Below, one piece after another: positions 54,667 to 63,666 of a stretch of 64,000 nucleotides of DNA. Source of the DNA: Vitreoscilla filiformis (lineage in GTDB: Bacteria > Pseudomonadota > Gammaproteobacteria > Burkholderiales > Burkholderiaceae_C). The DNA lies in the NCBI RefSeq assembly GCF_002222655.1, contig NZ_CP022424.1, forward strand, positions 1 through 64,000, in the 5' to 3' direction. Below the pieces are notes generated by a model. The model had not been told where the DNA came from. It did no database searches and was given only the letters and a program-made list of their open reading frames with translations. Within the stretch, counting starts at the first letter, position 1. Each line of letters begins with the position of its first letter. The position numbers and the translations under genes were made by a program.

Positions 54667-55599
54667 TTAACGCGCTGCGGGAGCGGACGCGGCGGGCAGT
54701 GCCACCGGCTCACCATTACGCACGCGCTCCAGCCCTTCGCACAACTGGCGCGTGCCCAGCAAGATGCGCGGTGTGTGTCGGCTGATGTGGTCCGCCGGCA
54801 GCACGATCACCGCTTGCTGGCGCACCGGGGCAAAAGATTTGAAACGCTGCCATTGCGCCAGAGAGTCGTCCAGGCGCCCGTCCATGGTGCTGGTGGCCAA
54901 CGCTTGGGGGCGGGCAGCGAGCACGGCCTCGGCGCTCACGCTGGGCACCAAGGCGGTTTGATCGGCGAACACATTCACCCCGCCGCAACTGCGAATCACG
55001 TCGCTGATGAGATGCTGGCCGTTCACCGTCAACAGCGGCTGATGCCACACTTGGTAGAACACCCGCACCGGCGTCCGCTGGGCGTAACGCTGGCGCAGTT
55101 GGGCCAGCTCGTCGGCATAACGTTGCGCGGCCCCGTCGGCGGTGGCGGAGGTGCCCGCCAGTTGCCCCAGGCGGCGCAGGTTGTCGCCGATGGCAGCCAA
55201 GTCACGCGGCTCGCTGTGGAAGATGGGAATCTTGAGCGCTTTCAGCCGCTCCAACTGGCCAGCCGCGCTGCCGTGCAGCCACACCACCAACACATCCGGG
55301 CGCAGGGCGGCGATGCGCTCCAAGTCCAGGGCGTGCGAGTCGCCCACTTGGGGCAGGGCGCGGGCCGCGTCCGGATAGGTGCCATGGCGCACCGTCGCCA
55401 CCACCTGGGGCCCCGCCCCAGCGGCAAACAGCAATTCGGTGACGTGCGGCGCCAAACTGACGATCCGCCGCGCCGGCTGCGCCAGCGTGATGCGCTGGCC
55501 GTGATCGTCCACCACGGTGACCGGGGCAGCGTGCGCCGCAGCGGCGGCGGCCAACATCGCGCCGGCCCAACCGCGCCGGAAGGCGTGAAAACATCCCAT
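54667..55599 (-). CDS. btuF: BtuF-like cobalamin-binding periplasmic protein
   Basis: Solute-binding protein of the BtuF/FepB cluster, 310 residues. RIVSLAPHVTELLFAAGAGPQVVATVRHGTYPDAA and the long central helix, then YQVWHQPLLTVNGQHLISDVIRSCGGVNVF, match B12/metal-chelate receptors. The cobalamin context supports B12 or cobinamide salvage. Among three nearby ATGs (55608, 55605, 55599) the last has the best spacing to AAAGG. Last gene of the leftward cobC-cbiA-cobU-btuF operon. The permease and ATPase are not in the window. Confidence 0.83.
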   Translation of the reverse strand: MGCFHAFRRGWAGAMLAAAAAAHAAPVTVVDDHGQRITLAQPARRIVSLAPHVTELLFAAGAGPQVVATVRHGTYPDAARALPQVGDSHALDLERIAALRPDVLVVWLHGSAAGQLERLKALKIPIFHSEPRDLAAIGDNLRRLGQLAGTSATADGAAQRYADELAQLRQRYAQRTPVRVFYQVWHQPLLTVNGQHLISDVIRSCGGVNVFADQTALVPSVSAEAVLAARPQALATSTMDGRLDDSLAQWQRFKSFAPVRQQAVIVLPADHISRHTPRILLGTRQLCEGLERVRNGEPVALPAASAPAAR

Positions 55600-55604
55600 C
55601 CCCA

Positions 55605-56174
55605 TCATCCTTTCAGCGCGAGCGCACAGCCGGCCATCACAAAACGCACCTGATCGCAGCACGCGGCCACGGCTTGGTGCAAGCGCCCGTTCTCATCCAC
55701 GAACAGCCGGTTCAGCGCCCCCATCGGCACGATGCCGTGCCCCACTTCGTTGCCAATCAGCAGCACTTGGGCGCGCAGCGTCGGCAGGACGGTCAACAGC
55801 GCGGCGCGTTCGCGCTCCAACGTCGGGCCGGGGGTGAGGCGGCGCACGGTGCCCAGATCGACATCCGGTGCCACATCCGCCAGCAGCACGTTGGTGAGCC
55901 AGAGCGTGAGGCAATCCACCAACAGCAGGCGTTGGGGGGCGTCGGCGGCGCGCAAAGTGTCCGCCAGGGCCAGGGGCGCTTCCAGCGTGCGCCAGCCCGC
56001 CGGGCGCTGGGCTTGGTGGGCGGCAATGCGGGCGGCCATTTCCTCATCCCCCGCGTGGGCGGTGGCGATCACCACCACGTCATGCGCTGGAGACTGCGCG
56101 GCGAACGCCGCTGCTTGCTGTTCAGCCCACGCGCTTTTGCCGCTGCGGGCGCCGCCGATGATCAAGGTTTTCAT
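55605..56174 (-). CDS. cobU: adenosylcobinamide kinase / GTP:phosphate guanylyltransferase
   Basis: Bifunctional nucleotide-loop enzyme, 189 residues (CobU/CobP). Walker A GGARSGKS at residues 7-14, VVIATAHAGDEEM, and LLVDCLTLWLTNVL are diagnostic. The start ATG shares a base with the cbiA stop, so translation is coupled. Confidence 0.94.
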   Translation of the reverse strand: MKTLIIGGARSGKSAWAEQQAAAFAAQSPAHDVVVIATAHAGDEEMAARIAAHQAQRPAGWRTLEAPLALADTLRAADAPQRLLLVDCLTLWLTNVLLADVAPDVDLGTVRRLTPGPTLERERAALLTVLPTLRAQVLLIGNEVGHGIVPMGALNRLFVDENGRLHQAVAACCDQVRFVMAGCALALKG

Positions 56175-57553
56175 CAAAACTCGTTTTCCGAAAGCGTGAA
56201 CAACGCCGCCGTGACAGCCGGTGACGACGCGAAATACGCATGAAAGTAACTGCACCGCAGCGACCCACGCTGCCACAGCGCCTCACCCGCACCACCGCGC
56301 AGGCGCTGGGCATGGGTGAGTGGGGGCACAGGGGTTTCCAGCACCGAATAGTGGAAGGTATGCCCACGCAGCGGCGCCACGTCAGCGCCCCATGCGGGCC
56401 GCGCCAGGGTTTGAACGCCCAGCCCGGCGACGCGGGTTTGCATCCGTACTTCCCCCGGCAGCACGCCCGCCATGGGGTGGCGCCCGCCATCGACGGTGAT
56501 TAGGTGATCGGCCAACGCCATCATGCCGCCGCACTCGGCCCAGATGGGCCGCCCAGCTTGGGCGAAAGCGCGCACCGAGGCCGTCCAGCGCGGCGCCTGG
56601 GCGAGTTCAGCGGCGAACAGCTCGGGGTAACCGCCTGGCAACCACAGGGCGGTGGCCGCTTCGGGGATGGGTTCATCTGCCAAAGGGGAGAAAAACACCA
56701 GCTCGGCGCCCAGGGCGCGCAGGGTGTCCACATTGGCCGGGTAGATGAAACGAAACGCAGCGTCACGCGCCACGGCGATGCAGCGCCCAGCCAGCAGCGG
56801 CGCGGGCGGCGGCGGGGCCTCTTCGGCCCAGGCGGCGCGGGGTTGCCAAGCGGGCAGGGCTTGGAGACGCGCCAGCAAATCATCCTCCACCAGCGCGGCC
56901 AGGGCGCTGATGGCTTGGTCGATCTCGGCGGCGGCATCGCTGGCCAAACCCAGGTGGCGTTCGGGGATGGTGCGCGCGCTCTTGGGCAGATGGCCCAACC
57001 ACTGCGGCGCGTTCGGCGTGTCGGTGGGGGTGAGCAGGCTGTCCGCCAGCATCTGGGCGTGGCCGGCACTGCCGACGCGGTTGGCGATCGCACCGATCAA
57101 GCGCAGCGGTGGGGCATCTCCCTCACGCCCGCCGGGGTAGTGCGCCAAGCCGTGAACCAGCGCGCCGAAGGTTTGTGCCATCGAGCCCGCGTCGATCACC
57201 ACCACCACGGGCACATCCAGCCCTCGGGCCAGATCGGCGGCGCTGGGCGGGCCGTCATACAGCCCCATCACGCCTTCGATCAACACGAGGTCGGCTTCCG
57301 CTGCCGCTTGCGCGACGCGCTGGCGCGACTCGGCCAGGCCGACCATGCGGTCGTCCAAGTTGAACACCGGGGCGCCGCTGGCGCGTTCCAGCACCATCGG
57401 GTCGATGAAATCCGGCCCGGATTTGAAAACGCGCACGCGGCGGCCACGTTGGCGCAGCGCCGCTGCCAGGGCGGCCACCACGGTGGTTTTGCCTTGGCCC
57501 GACGCCAAGCCAGCAATCAGCAGCACCGGAGCGGTGCGGGGGTCTGGATTCAT
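56174..57553 (-). CDS. cbiA: cobyrinate a,c-diamide synthase
   Basis: Glutamine-dependent amidase, 459 residues (CbiA/CobB). N-terminal P-loop AGLASGQGKTTVVAAL, FKSGPDFIDPMVLERASGAPVFNLD, EGVMGLYDG and the C-terminal class I glutaminase-like domain with LWLPGGYPELF and AECGGMMAL (nucleophilic Cys) followed by HTFHYS. Both catalytic halves are complete. Overlaps cobU by one base. Confidence 0.94.
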   Translation of the reverse strand: MNPDPRTAPVLLIAGLASGQGKTTVVAALAAALRQRGRRVRVFKSGPDFIDPMVLERASGAPVFNLDDRMVGLAESRQRVAQAAAEADLVLIEGVMGLYDGPPSAADLARGLDVPVVVVIDAGSMAQTFGALVHGLAHYPGGREGDAPPLRLIGAIANRVGSAGHAQMLADSLLTPTDTPNAPQWLGHLPKSARTIPERHLGLASDAAAEIDQAISALAALVEDDLLARLQALPAWQPRAAWAEEAPPPPAPLLAGRCIAVARDAAFRFIYPANVDTLRALGAELVFFSPLADEPIPEAATALWLPGGYPELFAAELAQAPRWTASVRAFAQAGRPIWAECGGMMALADHLITVDGGRHPMAGVLPGEVRMQTRVAGLGVQTLARPAWGADVAPLRGHTFHYSVLETPVPPLTHAQRLRGGAGEALWQRGSLRCSYFHAYFASSPAVTAALFTLSENEF

Positions 57554-57559
57554 GGGGTT

Positions 57560-58171
57560 TCAACGGTTGAGGGTTTGCACTTGCCAGCGGGGCCAGTCGC
57601 CCCCATGCCAGCGCAGCCAGGTGAGGTGGCCAAAGTCCAGCGCCACATCGGGCACCTGATCGGCAGGTAAGCCCAGCGCCACGGCGACGGCACAGCGGAT
57701 CGGCCCGGCGTGGCTCACCCCCAGCGTCAGGCCGGGGGCGCGGCAGCGTTCCGTCAGAGCAGCGTGGACCCGGGCACGCAATTGGGCTTGGGTTTCGCCG
57801 CCGGGCGGGGCGCGGTGATGCACGTCCGCCGCCCAAATGTCACTCTCGTGGCGGGGAATGTCCGCCCATGCACGCCCTTCCCAGGCGCCAAAGCTCAGTT
57901 CCTGCCAGCGCGGATCGAGGTGCAACGGCCAACCCAACGCCCCGGCCAGCGGCTGCGCCAGGGCTTGCGCCCGCTGCAAGGGGCTGCTGAACAGATGCAC
58001 CGCCGGTCGATCGTTCAGCACCGGCAGGCGGGCCAGCACCTCGGCCAAGACCGGGTCGAGCGGCTGCACCGCTGGCACGTCCCACTGGCCGTAGCAATGG
58101 CCGGGGGGCACGTCGGGGCGCGGATGGCGCAGCAACAGCACGTCATGCACCCAGGACTTAATTGCTTGCAT
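57560..58171 (-). CDS. cobC: alpha-ribazole phosphatase-like histidine phosphatase
   Basis: A 203-residue histidine phosphatase with LLLRHPRPD (RHP/RHG box), SSPLQRAQALAQPL, ELSFGAWEGRAWADI and GVSHAGPIR carrying the second His. In a cobalamin locus the expected role is removal of phosphate from alpha-ribazole phosphate or adenosylcobalamin phosphate. First gene of the leftward block. I see no cobalamin riboswitch in the short upstream gap, and no good ribosome site at ATG 58171. Confidence 0.86.
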   Translation of the reverse strand: MQAIKSWVHDVLLLRHPRPDVPPGHCYGQWDVPAVQPLDPVLAEVLARLPVLNDRPAVHLFSSPLQRAQALAQPLAGALGWPLHLDPRWQELSFGAWEGRAWADIPRHESDIWAADVHHRAPPGGETQAQLRARVHAALTERCRAPGLTLGVSHAGPIRCAVAVALGLPADQVPDVALDFGHLTWLRWHGGDWPRWQVQTLNR

Positions 58172-58258
58172 TTTTAAAATTTCGCAGTAGCATGCAAAAT
58201 TTGAGCTAGAGTTATGAAAACTCCCTTTTGATTTTGCTTTGTTTCATGGTTGAGTGAA

Positions 58259-58849
58259 ATGAAAAAATTACCAAATTCGATTCCACACTCTGTTGCCGAC
58301 CATTACCAGAGGGATGCAAGGGATTTTGCCCGGCGGTTTGATTTTTTGTGGGAAGAATTGCTACACAAGAATGGCAGGATAAAAAGTTTCGTTGATTTAT
58401 ACATGGGATGCGAATGTGCACTCAAGTGTCATATATTTCTTGGGTCACTGACGAGTGATCCTATGGATACCTATAGGATGGTCCGTAAAGCAGGGCATGA
58501 CATAAAAAAACTTGCACAACTTGCACAAATGGCCAACTTTGTTGAAGATGGGTCGATTTATCAGCAGCTTGAAGACAAACTTGCCCCGTTTTCTGTCTTT
58601 ATTCGGTACTCACTGGATGCGTGTTCGATATTTTTCACGTCAGAATTTTCCAGTTGGGCCAAATACTCAGCAACAATCGGAAACAACTCTTGGGTTTTAA
58701 GCGTACGAGATGACCTGCAACAATTGATGGATGCAGCAGGCCCTGAGTTTTCTGGTGAGTTTGTTTTTGATGTAGGTCATTGGATTAAAATGGAAGATTT
58801 CTTGCGTACTGTGGCACCTAAAAAGTATCTAACTTCCAAAAGAAGTTAG
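58259..58849 (+). CDS. AT-rich orphan gene, possible HEPN-fold protein
   Basis: A 196-residue protein in DNA far richer in A/T than everything around it, with different codon use (many AAA, TTT, ATT codons). I do not recognise it with confidence. The N-terminal half is helical: SFVDLYMGCECALKCHIFLG then RMVRKAGHDIKKLAQLAQ (about residues 43-90), reminiscent of the HEPN pattern of E-x-x-LK helix followed by R-x(n)-H. Several HEPN proteins are toxins or defence nucleases. ATG 58259 is used. It lies between two cobalamin blocks, oriented against them, which suggests insertion by transfer. Confidence 0.6.
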   Translation: MKKLPNSIPHSVADHYQRDARDFARRFDFLWEELLHKNGRIKSFVDLYMGCECALKCHIFLGSLTSDPMDTYRMVRKAGHDIKKLAQLAQMANFVEDGSIYQQLEDKLAPFSVFIRYSLDACSIFFTSEFSSWAKYSATIGNNSWVLSVRDDLQQLMDAAGPEFSGEFVFDVGHWIKMEDFLRTVAPKKYLTSKRS

Positions 58850-58979
58850 ACCTTTGCGGTTAACCTGAGACAATGTAAATTATAAAGACACCACTTCGAG
58901 CTGAATTTGAACCTCGTGAGCCATGTTCAAGATAACATCCAGCGCGGTTCAATGTCATGGCATTTTTGGAGACACGTTC

Positions 58980-59561
58980 ATGCAAAAACGGCATTTTTTG
59001 GCGGCTGGCGCGATCGCCGGCGCATGGCCGACCGTGGCCCCGGCAGCGGCTCAGCGCGCCACAGGGCCGGTGGTGTTGACGTTGGGCGGGCAAGTCGGGC
59101 GCAGCAACCGGCCCCCCATGAACGACGCACTCGACCAAATGATGCACAAACACGGCGTGCGTTTTGAACGGGCGTTCACCTTCGATGCCGCGTCGTTGCA
59201 GCGCCTGCCTGCCGTGACGATTCAACCCAAAATCGTGTATGACCAGCAAACCCACACCCTGCGCGGCCCCTTGTTGAGCACGGTGTTGGAAGCCGCCGGG
59301 GTGGACATGAAAGGCCGCTGGAGTTTGGGCCTGCGGGCGGTGGATGGCTACAACGTGCGCGTCACCCAGCAACAGGTGCGGGAGCTGAACATGATTCTGG
59401 CCACGCACCTGGACGGGCAAGCGCTGGCCCTGGGCGGCCTGGGCCCGCAATGGGCGGTGTACGACCCAGCGCTGGTGCCGTGGCTGAAGGACAAAGCGTT
59501 GCCCGAGCAATTCGCCCTCAGCCCCTGGGGGCTGTACTACATCGAGGTGGCCGCCGCTTGA
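58980..59561 (+). CDS. exported molybdopterin-fold (SUOX-like) protein
   Basis: A 193-residue protein with a signal peptide (QKRHFLAAGAIAGAWPTVAPAAAQ) and VLTLGGQVGR, FTFDAASLQRLPAVTIQP, GPLLSTVLEAAGVD, LRAVDGYNVRVTQQ and ALGGLGPQWAVYDPAL, the pattern of small proteins with the oxidoreductase molybdopterin-binding fold. No Cys at the cofactor position is obvious, so it may be a non-catalytic relative. The gap 58850-58979 upstream is AT-rich and probably holds its promoter. Confidence 0.75.
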   Translation: MQKRHFLAAGAIAGAWPTVAPAAAQRATGPVVLTLGGQVGRSNRPPMNDALDQMMHKHGVRFERAFTFDAASLQRLPAVTIQPKIVYDQQTHTLRGPLLSTVLEAAGVDMKGRWSLGLRAVDGYNVRVTQQQVRELNMILATHLDGQALALGGLGPQWAVYDPALVPWLKDKALPEQFALSPWGLYYIEVAAA

Positions 59562-59580
59562 GCGGCCCGCACGCCCGCAC

Positions 59581-60393
59581 TCAGACATGCCCGCCCAGCC
59601 CGTGATGGCTCCAGGCGAGCAAACACACCAGTTCGGCGACTTGCTGCACGGCGCCCAGGGTGTCGCCCACATAGCCGCCCAAGCGGCGGCGCAGCCAACG
59701 CACCGACCCAACGCTGACCAGCCCCACGCCCAGCACGGCCCCGATCACCGAGGCCCCCGCCCCGCCCTGACTCAGCAGCCACAGACTCGGCAACAGCGCC
59801 CACACCGCTGCACTCACCAACGCCCCGGCGCTGGGCCGTTGGCTGGCCAGGGGTTGGCTTTTGCTGCCGCTGCCTTCGGGGCGCACATAGTCGAGCCGCG
59901 CCATCACCCACAACGGTGCCCAGCGGCTCAACGCATGGCTGGCCACGGCCACGCCGATCAGGGTCGGCCCACTGCCACGTTGCGCCAGTTCCACCCACGC
60001 TGCGGCCTTCAAGCCCAGCAGCACGATGAGCCCGATCACCGCGTAAGCGCCGACGCGGGAATCTTTCATCACCGCCAAAGCGTGTTCGGGGGGGAGGTGG
60101 CCGCCCAGCGCATCACAGCAATCAGCGAAACCGTCCTCGTGGAACGCTCCGGTGAGCCACAGCGCCGCCCACATCGCCAACCCCACGGCCAAGGGCACGG
60201 GCCACAACCCTTGCGCCGCCCACAGCACCGCGCCAAACACCGCGCCGACGATCCAACCCACGGCGGGCAACCAGCGCACGCTGTCCGCCGCTTGTTGAGG
60301 CGACCAGCCGACCCACGCTGGCACCGGCAGTCGGGTGAAAAACTGCACGGCGGTCAGCCCGAGCCGAATCTCGTGGAGCAGGCGTTGACGCAT
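59581..60393 (-). CDS. cobS: adenosylcobinamide-GDP ribazoletransferase (cobalamin synthase)
   Basis: Polytopic membrane enzyme, 270 residues, joining alpha-ribazole to AdoCbi-GDP. FFTRLPVP, the acidic GAFHEDGFADCCDALGG motif, MKDSRVGAYAVIGL and GYVGDTLGAVQQVAEL are family hallmarks. The start shares a base with the upstream ferredoxin stop. Last gene of the second cobalamin block. Confidence 0.94.
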   Translation of the reverse strand: MRQRLLHEIRLGLTAVQFFTRLPVPAWVGWSPQQAADSVRWLPAVGWIVGAVFGAVLWAAQGLWPVPLAVGLAMWAALWLTGAFHEDGFADCCDALGGHLPPEHALAVMKDSRVGAYAVIGLIVLLGLKAAAWVELAQRGSGPTLIGVAVASHALSRWAPLWVMARLDYVRPEGSGSKSQPLASQRPSAGALVSAAVWALLPSLWLLSQGGAGASVIGAVLGVGLVSVGSVRWLRRRLGGYVGDTLGAVQQVAELVCLLAWSHHGLGGHV

Positions 60394-60746
60394 CAAGGCG
60401 CTTCCGAGCCGTTCGGCCCTTGGTGAAACACCAGATCGGCCACCGCTTGGCCACCGATCAAATGCTGTTGAATGATGCGATCCATGTTGTCGGGGGTGAC
60501 GTTGTAATACCAGGTGCCATCGGGTTGAACACACATCACCGGGCCGCCTTTGCAAGCGGCAAAGCAACTCACCCGGCTGCGTTTGACGCGCAGCGCACCC
60601 TCATTCAGCCCGGCGGCTTTGAATTTGTCGCCCAGGCTGTCGAACAAGGCTTGCGATTCTCCCTGCTGCGTGCAGCGCGGGCCGGTGCAGATCAGCAGAT
60701 GGCGCGCATAGGGGCCGATGCGCGGCTGGATGACGGGTTCACTCAT
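60393..60746 (-). CDS. (2Fe-2S) ferredoxin, thioredoxin-like type
   Basis: A 117-residue protein with cysteine spacing [14 protein letters not shown] ... [20 protein letters not shown], i.e. C-x4-C and C-x3-C ligands of shethna-type/thioredoxin-like [2Fe-2S] ferredoxins. In cobalamin loci such proteins (CbiW-like) are thought to serve cobalt insertion or the ring-contraction and reduction steps. Coupled to cobS and cobJ by overlapping start/stop codons. Confidence 0.87.
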   Translation of the reverse strand: MSEPVIQPRIGPYARHLLICTGPRCTQQGESQALFDSLGDKFKAAGLNEGALRVKRSRVSCFAACKGGPVMCVQPDGTWYYNVTPDNMDRIIQQHLIGGQAVADLVFHQGPNGSEAP

Positions 60747-61729
60747 GCGTCGCTTTCTTCGGTGGCCAGCACGGCGCACAGGTAATCAACCGGCAGGCGG
60801 TGGCGCTGCGCCAGTTCGGCCACGTCCGCACCGGCAGCGTGTTCGGCGTGCAGGCCATCCAGCCAACCCAGCAAGCCGGTGGAGAGGGAACGCCCGGCCT
60901 TTTCACCCTCGCGGGCTTCAAAGCCTTGGCCGCCTTCGCTGCTCTCATACTTGTTGGCGTAACCACGCGGCGTGACCATGCGCCCCTCGCGCACAAAGGT
61001 GCTGCTGTTGCCAATGAGCACCGTGCTCAACATGCCGATGTCCGCCTCGCACATCTTCTCCAGCGTGGTGAACTGGATCTGCTCGCGCCGGCGGTAAGCG
61101 CTTTTCACGATCGCCACCGGCGTATCGGCACGGCGGTGGCGCAGGAACAGGCGCTGCGCTTCGACGATCTGGCGTGTGCGCCGCCCGCTTTTCGGGTTGT
61201 AGAGCGCGACGACAAAATCGGCGTACGCCACGGCATCCAGACGCCGGGCGATCACTGGCCAGGGTGTCAGCAAGTCCGAGAGTGAGATGGCGCAGAAGTC
61301 GTGTGTCAGCGGTGCGCCCACCAAAGCGGCGCAACTGTTGAGCGCCGAAGCACCGGGCACGATCTCGACTTCCACACCGCTGTCGGGTGTCCAGCCGGCT
61401 TGAAAAAGCACTTCGTAAGTCGGGCCGGCCATGCCGTACACGCCGGCGTCACCGGAGGAAATCAGCGCCACTTTTTTACCTTGGCGCGCCCGATCCAGCG
61501 CTTCGATGGCCCGATCCAGTTCCTCGGTCATGCTCTTGCGGATGACTTCCTTGCCCGCCAGCAGATCGGCCACCAGCTTGATGTAGGTGACATAACCGAT
61601 GACGGTATCCGCCTCGGCGATGGCGTCGCGGGCGCGGCCCGTCATGTGTTCCACGCTGCCGGGGCCAATGCCGACCAGCATGATCTTGCCCAGCGAAGGG
61701 GTGGCGTCCAGCCTCTCAGGCGCATTCAT
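60743..61729 (-). CDS. cobJ: precorrin-3B C17-methyltransferase with C-terminal extension
   Basis: SAM-dependent methyltransferase for the ring-contraction step, 328 residues. [44 protein letters not shown] and [37 protein letters not shown] are diagnostic. The catalytic domain ends near residue 250; about 70 further residues include a small helical module ([30 protein letters not shown]) not part of the usual enzyme. ATG 61729 has GAGG nine bases upstream; ATG 61738 lacks spacing. Confidence 0.92.
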   Translation of the reverse strand: MNAPERLDATPSLGKIMLVGIGPGSVEHMTGRARDAIAEADTVIGYVTYIKLVADLLAGKEVIRKSMTEELDRAIEALDRARQGKKVALISSGDAGVYGMAGPTYEVLFQAGWTPDSGVEVEIVPGASALNSCAALVGAPLTHDFCAISLSDLLTPWPVIARRLDAVAYADFVVALYNPKSGRRTRQIVEAQRLFLRHRRADTPVAIVKSAYRRREQIQFTTLEKMCEADIGMLSTVLIGNSSTFVREGRMVTPRGYANKYESSEGGQGFEAREGEKAGRSLSTGLLGWLDGLHAEHAAGADVAELAQRHRLPVDYLCAVLATEESDA

Positions 61730-62861
61730 GGGGTTCATCCTCAATCAGAAAATCATGCAAGGGCCGACGCTGGCGCCACTGTTCCTGCTCCAGCATCGGT
61801 CGGTCATAAAAAGCGTCCACCGGGCCGATGCACAGCAAGCCCAGCGGCAACGCTCCGGGCGCCAGGCGCAGCAGCGCGGCCACTTCGGTCGGCTCAAACA
61901 TCGACACCCAGCCCAGCCCCAGGTTCTCGGCCCGGCTGGCGAGCCAGAGGTTTTGCACCGCGCAGGCCACCGAGCACAGCGCCATCTCACGCGGCAGGGT
62001 GCGGCGGCCAAACACCGTGCCGTCCTCGGGCGCCAGCACGGCCACCCAGAGTTCGGCGCACTCGCGCACGCCTTCCACCTTCAGGCGCAGGAACTCGGCG
62101 GCGCGCTCCCCCAGCGCCTCGGCGGTGCGCTGGCGCTCGGCCTCCACCAGCGCGGCCAGGGCTTCGCGCCGCGCCGGGGCGGTGACGCGCACGAACTGCC
62201 AGGGTTGCATCAGCCCGACGGAGGGCGCCAGCATCAGCGCTTGCAGCAGCCGCGCCCGAACTTCCGGCGCGATGTGGCTGCCGGGGCGGAAGTGGCGCAC
62301 ATCGCGCCGCGCCGCCAGAACGGCGTGCAGGCGCAGCCGGTCTTCCGCGCTGAAGTGCGCGCCGGGGCTGGGCACTTGCGCAGGCAACTCGGCCACGGAA
62401 ACGGTGGCGTTGCGCCCGTCCGCCCCCTTGAAGCGGTGTTTTTCCAGGCGTAGCGCCAGCAGCTCACTCGGGCGCCCCGCAGCCAGCAAGGCAGCGGCCT
62501 CGCTTACCGAAGGTGTGCCGGTGTAGCGCCGCACGGTTTCCGACGGGTTGGGCACCGCCACCTGGGCGAGCTGCTCGGGCGGGTAGAACTGCGGCGCCCA
62601 GCCTTGCGCAGCGCACAGGGCCAGCAAGCCCACTTCGTCGGACTTCAGGGTGATGCTGGCGACGGCAGCCACGTCCGCCCAATCGGCACCGAGTTGGGCC
62701 AGTGCCTGGGCGACGGCTTCGCGCAAGGTGGCTTCGGGCGTGCCTCGGTCGCAGCCGAGGCCAAGGGCGAGACGTGGGCGGAGGTTTCCCCCTCTCCCCA
62801 ACCCCTTTCCCACAAGGGGAGAGGGGCTTGCAGGCGATGGGCTTTCGCTTGGCACAGGCAT
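61716..62861 (-). CDS. CobE (CbiG C-terminal)-BluB fusion protein
   Basis: A 381-residue two-domain protein. About residues 28-158 are the CobE/CbiG-C domain (LALGLGCDRGTPEATLREAV, ITLKSDEVGLLALCAAQGW, VPNPSETVRRYTGTPSVSEAAALLA), which acts after ring contraction. About residues 170-381 are BluB-like flavin enzyme (VLAARRDVRHFRPG, LMLAPSVGLMQPWQFV, MALCSVACAVQNLWLASRAENLGLGWVS), which makes 5,6-dimethylbenzimidazole from FMN. The first about 27 residues are translated from a repeat element and are probably not native. Start ATG 62861 is uncertain; a GTG at 62888 also exists. Confidence 0.85.
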   Translation of the reverse strand: MPVPSESPSPASPSPLVGKGLGRGGNLRPRLALGLGCDRGTPEATLREAVAQALAQLGADWADVAAVASITLKSDEVGLLALCAAQGWAPQFYPPEQLAQVAVPNPSETVRRYTGTPSVSEAAALLAAGRPSELLALRLEKHRFKGADGRNATVSVAELPAQVPSPGAHFSAEDRLRLHAVLAARRDVRHFRPGSHIAPEVRARLLQALMLAPSVGLMQPWQFVRVTAPARREALAALVEAERQRTAEALGERAAEFLRLKVEGVRECAELWVAVLAPEDGTVFGRRTLPREMALCSVACAVQNLWLASRAENLGLGWVSMFEPTEVAALLRLAPGALPLGLLCIGPVDAFYDRPMLEQEQWRQRRPLHDFLIEDEPHECA

Positions 62862-62949
62862 GCGCGGGGCCAGAGAGTCAGGCACCACCGACCGCTCCCG
62901 GCACAGGCTCCCCTCTCCCCTCGTGGGAGAGGGGTTGGGGGAGAGGGGG
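62788..62949. repeat. composite C/G-rich repeat at the cbiG/cobE junction
   Basis: Outer arms beginning CCCCCTCTCCCCAACCCC (62788-62805) and ending as their complement with one extra G (62931-62949). Inside are hairpins CCCCTTTCCC/GGGGAGAGGGG (62802-62826) and CCCCTCTCCC/GGGAGAGGGG (62910-62934), the latter with arms identical to the element at 30513-30537. It encodes the last about 22 residues of CbiG and the first about 25 of CobE-BluB. Confidence 0.75.
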
Positions 62950-63666
62950 CCGATACACCACCAACCGCTCCCGCAAGCGCTCCCAAAGCACCTGCGGAAC
63001 TTCCGCGTGTGTCACCCACAGCACCGCCGCAAAACGTGCCAAATCCACCTCGTCCAACCGGCTGAAGCGCTGGATGCTGGGCGGCAGCGGCGTGGGGCGT
63101 GTCCACCAATGCGGGCTGCCAGCCTCCTGCACGAAGGCCACGGGTTCCTCATTCACCACGGCAGCCGACACCCGGGTGATGTTGAGCTTGGGCGCTTCCA
63201 CCTGCCAGCCCAGCTCACGGCCCAGGATGTCCACCGGTATCGTGCGGCCCACGTCCGAAGCGGTGGTGAGCACGGGCGCAGCACCCAGCAGTGCGGCCAC
63301 TTGCTCGGCCATCGCGTTGGCACCGCCCACATGGCCGGAAAGCACGGGGATGGCGTACTGCCCCGCGTCGTCCACGACGGTGACGCCGGGATCCTCGTCC
63401 TTGTTTTTCAGGAAAGGTGCGATGAGGCGCACCACCGCGCCCAGCGACACGAAGAACACCAACTGGTCGAACTGCGCGAACAGCGGGCCGATTTCCTCGC
63501 GCAGAGCGCCCGAGTAGGCCCGCAGCGGGTTGGGCAGGCCCGTAAACACCGGCGCGAACTTCTCCGACGTACAAATGTGGGTGTGCGGCAACTGCTGCGC
63601 CAGCCGCAGCGCCTGCGCCGCCCCGTGTTTGGTGATGGCAACGATGCCAATGCGGGGCAAGCTCAT
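62878..63666 (-). CDS. cbiG: CbiG N-terminal/central protein
   Basis: Opens the delta-lactone of cobalt-precorrin-5A in the CbiG family. A 262-residue protein with IGIVAITKHGAAQALRLAQ, FFVSLGAVVRLIAPFLKNKDEDPGVTVVDDAGQYAIPVLSGHVGGANAMAEQVA, the N-terminal and central parts of CbiG. The C-terminal CbiG domain is encoded separately as part of the CobE-BluB fusion. The tail from PPLPQPLSHEGRGEPVP on is translated repeat. Coupled to cobI by an ATGA overlap. Confidence 0.87.
   Translation of the reverse strand: MSLPRIGIVAITKHGAAQALRLAQQLPHTHICTSEKFAPVFTGLPNPLRAYSGALREEIGPLFAQFDQLVFFVSLGAVVRLIAPFLKNKDEDPGVTVVDDAGQYAIPVLSGHVGGANAMAEQVAALLGAAPVLTTASDVGRTIPVDILGRELGWQVEAPKLNITRVSAAVVNEEPVAFVQEAGSPHWWTRPTPLPPSIQRFSRLDEVDLARFAAVLWVTHAEVPQVLWERLRERLVVYRPPLPQPLSHEGRGEPVPGAVGGA

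Noticed and set aside
58172..58258. Cobalamin riboswitch upstream of cobC
   Set aside because: The gap is under 90 bp, AT-rich, and shows no B12-box-like sequence or the required length.
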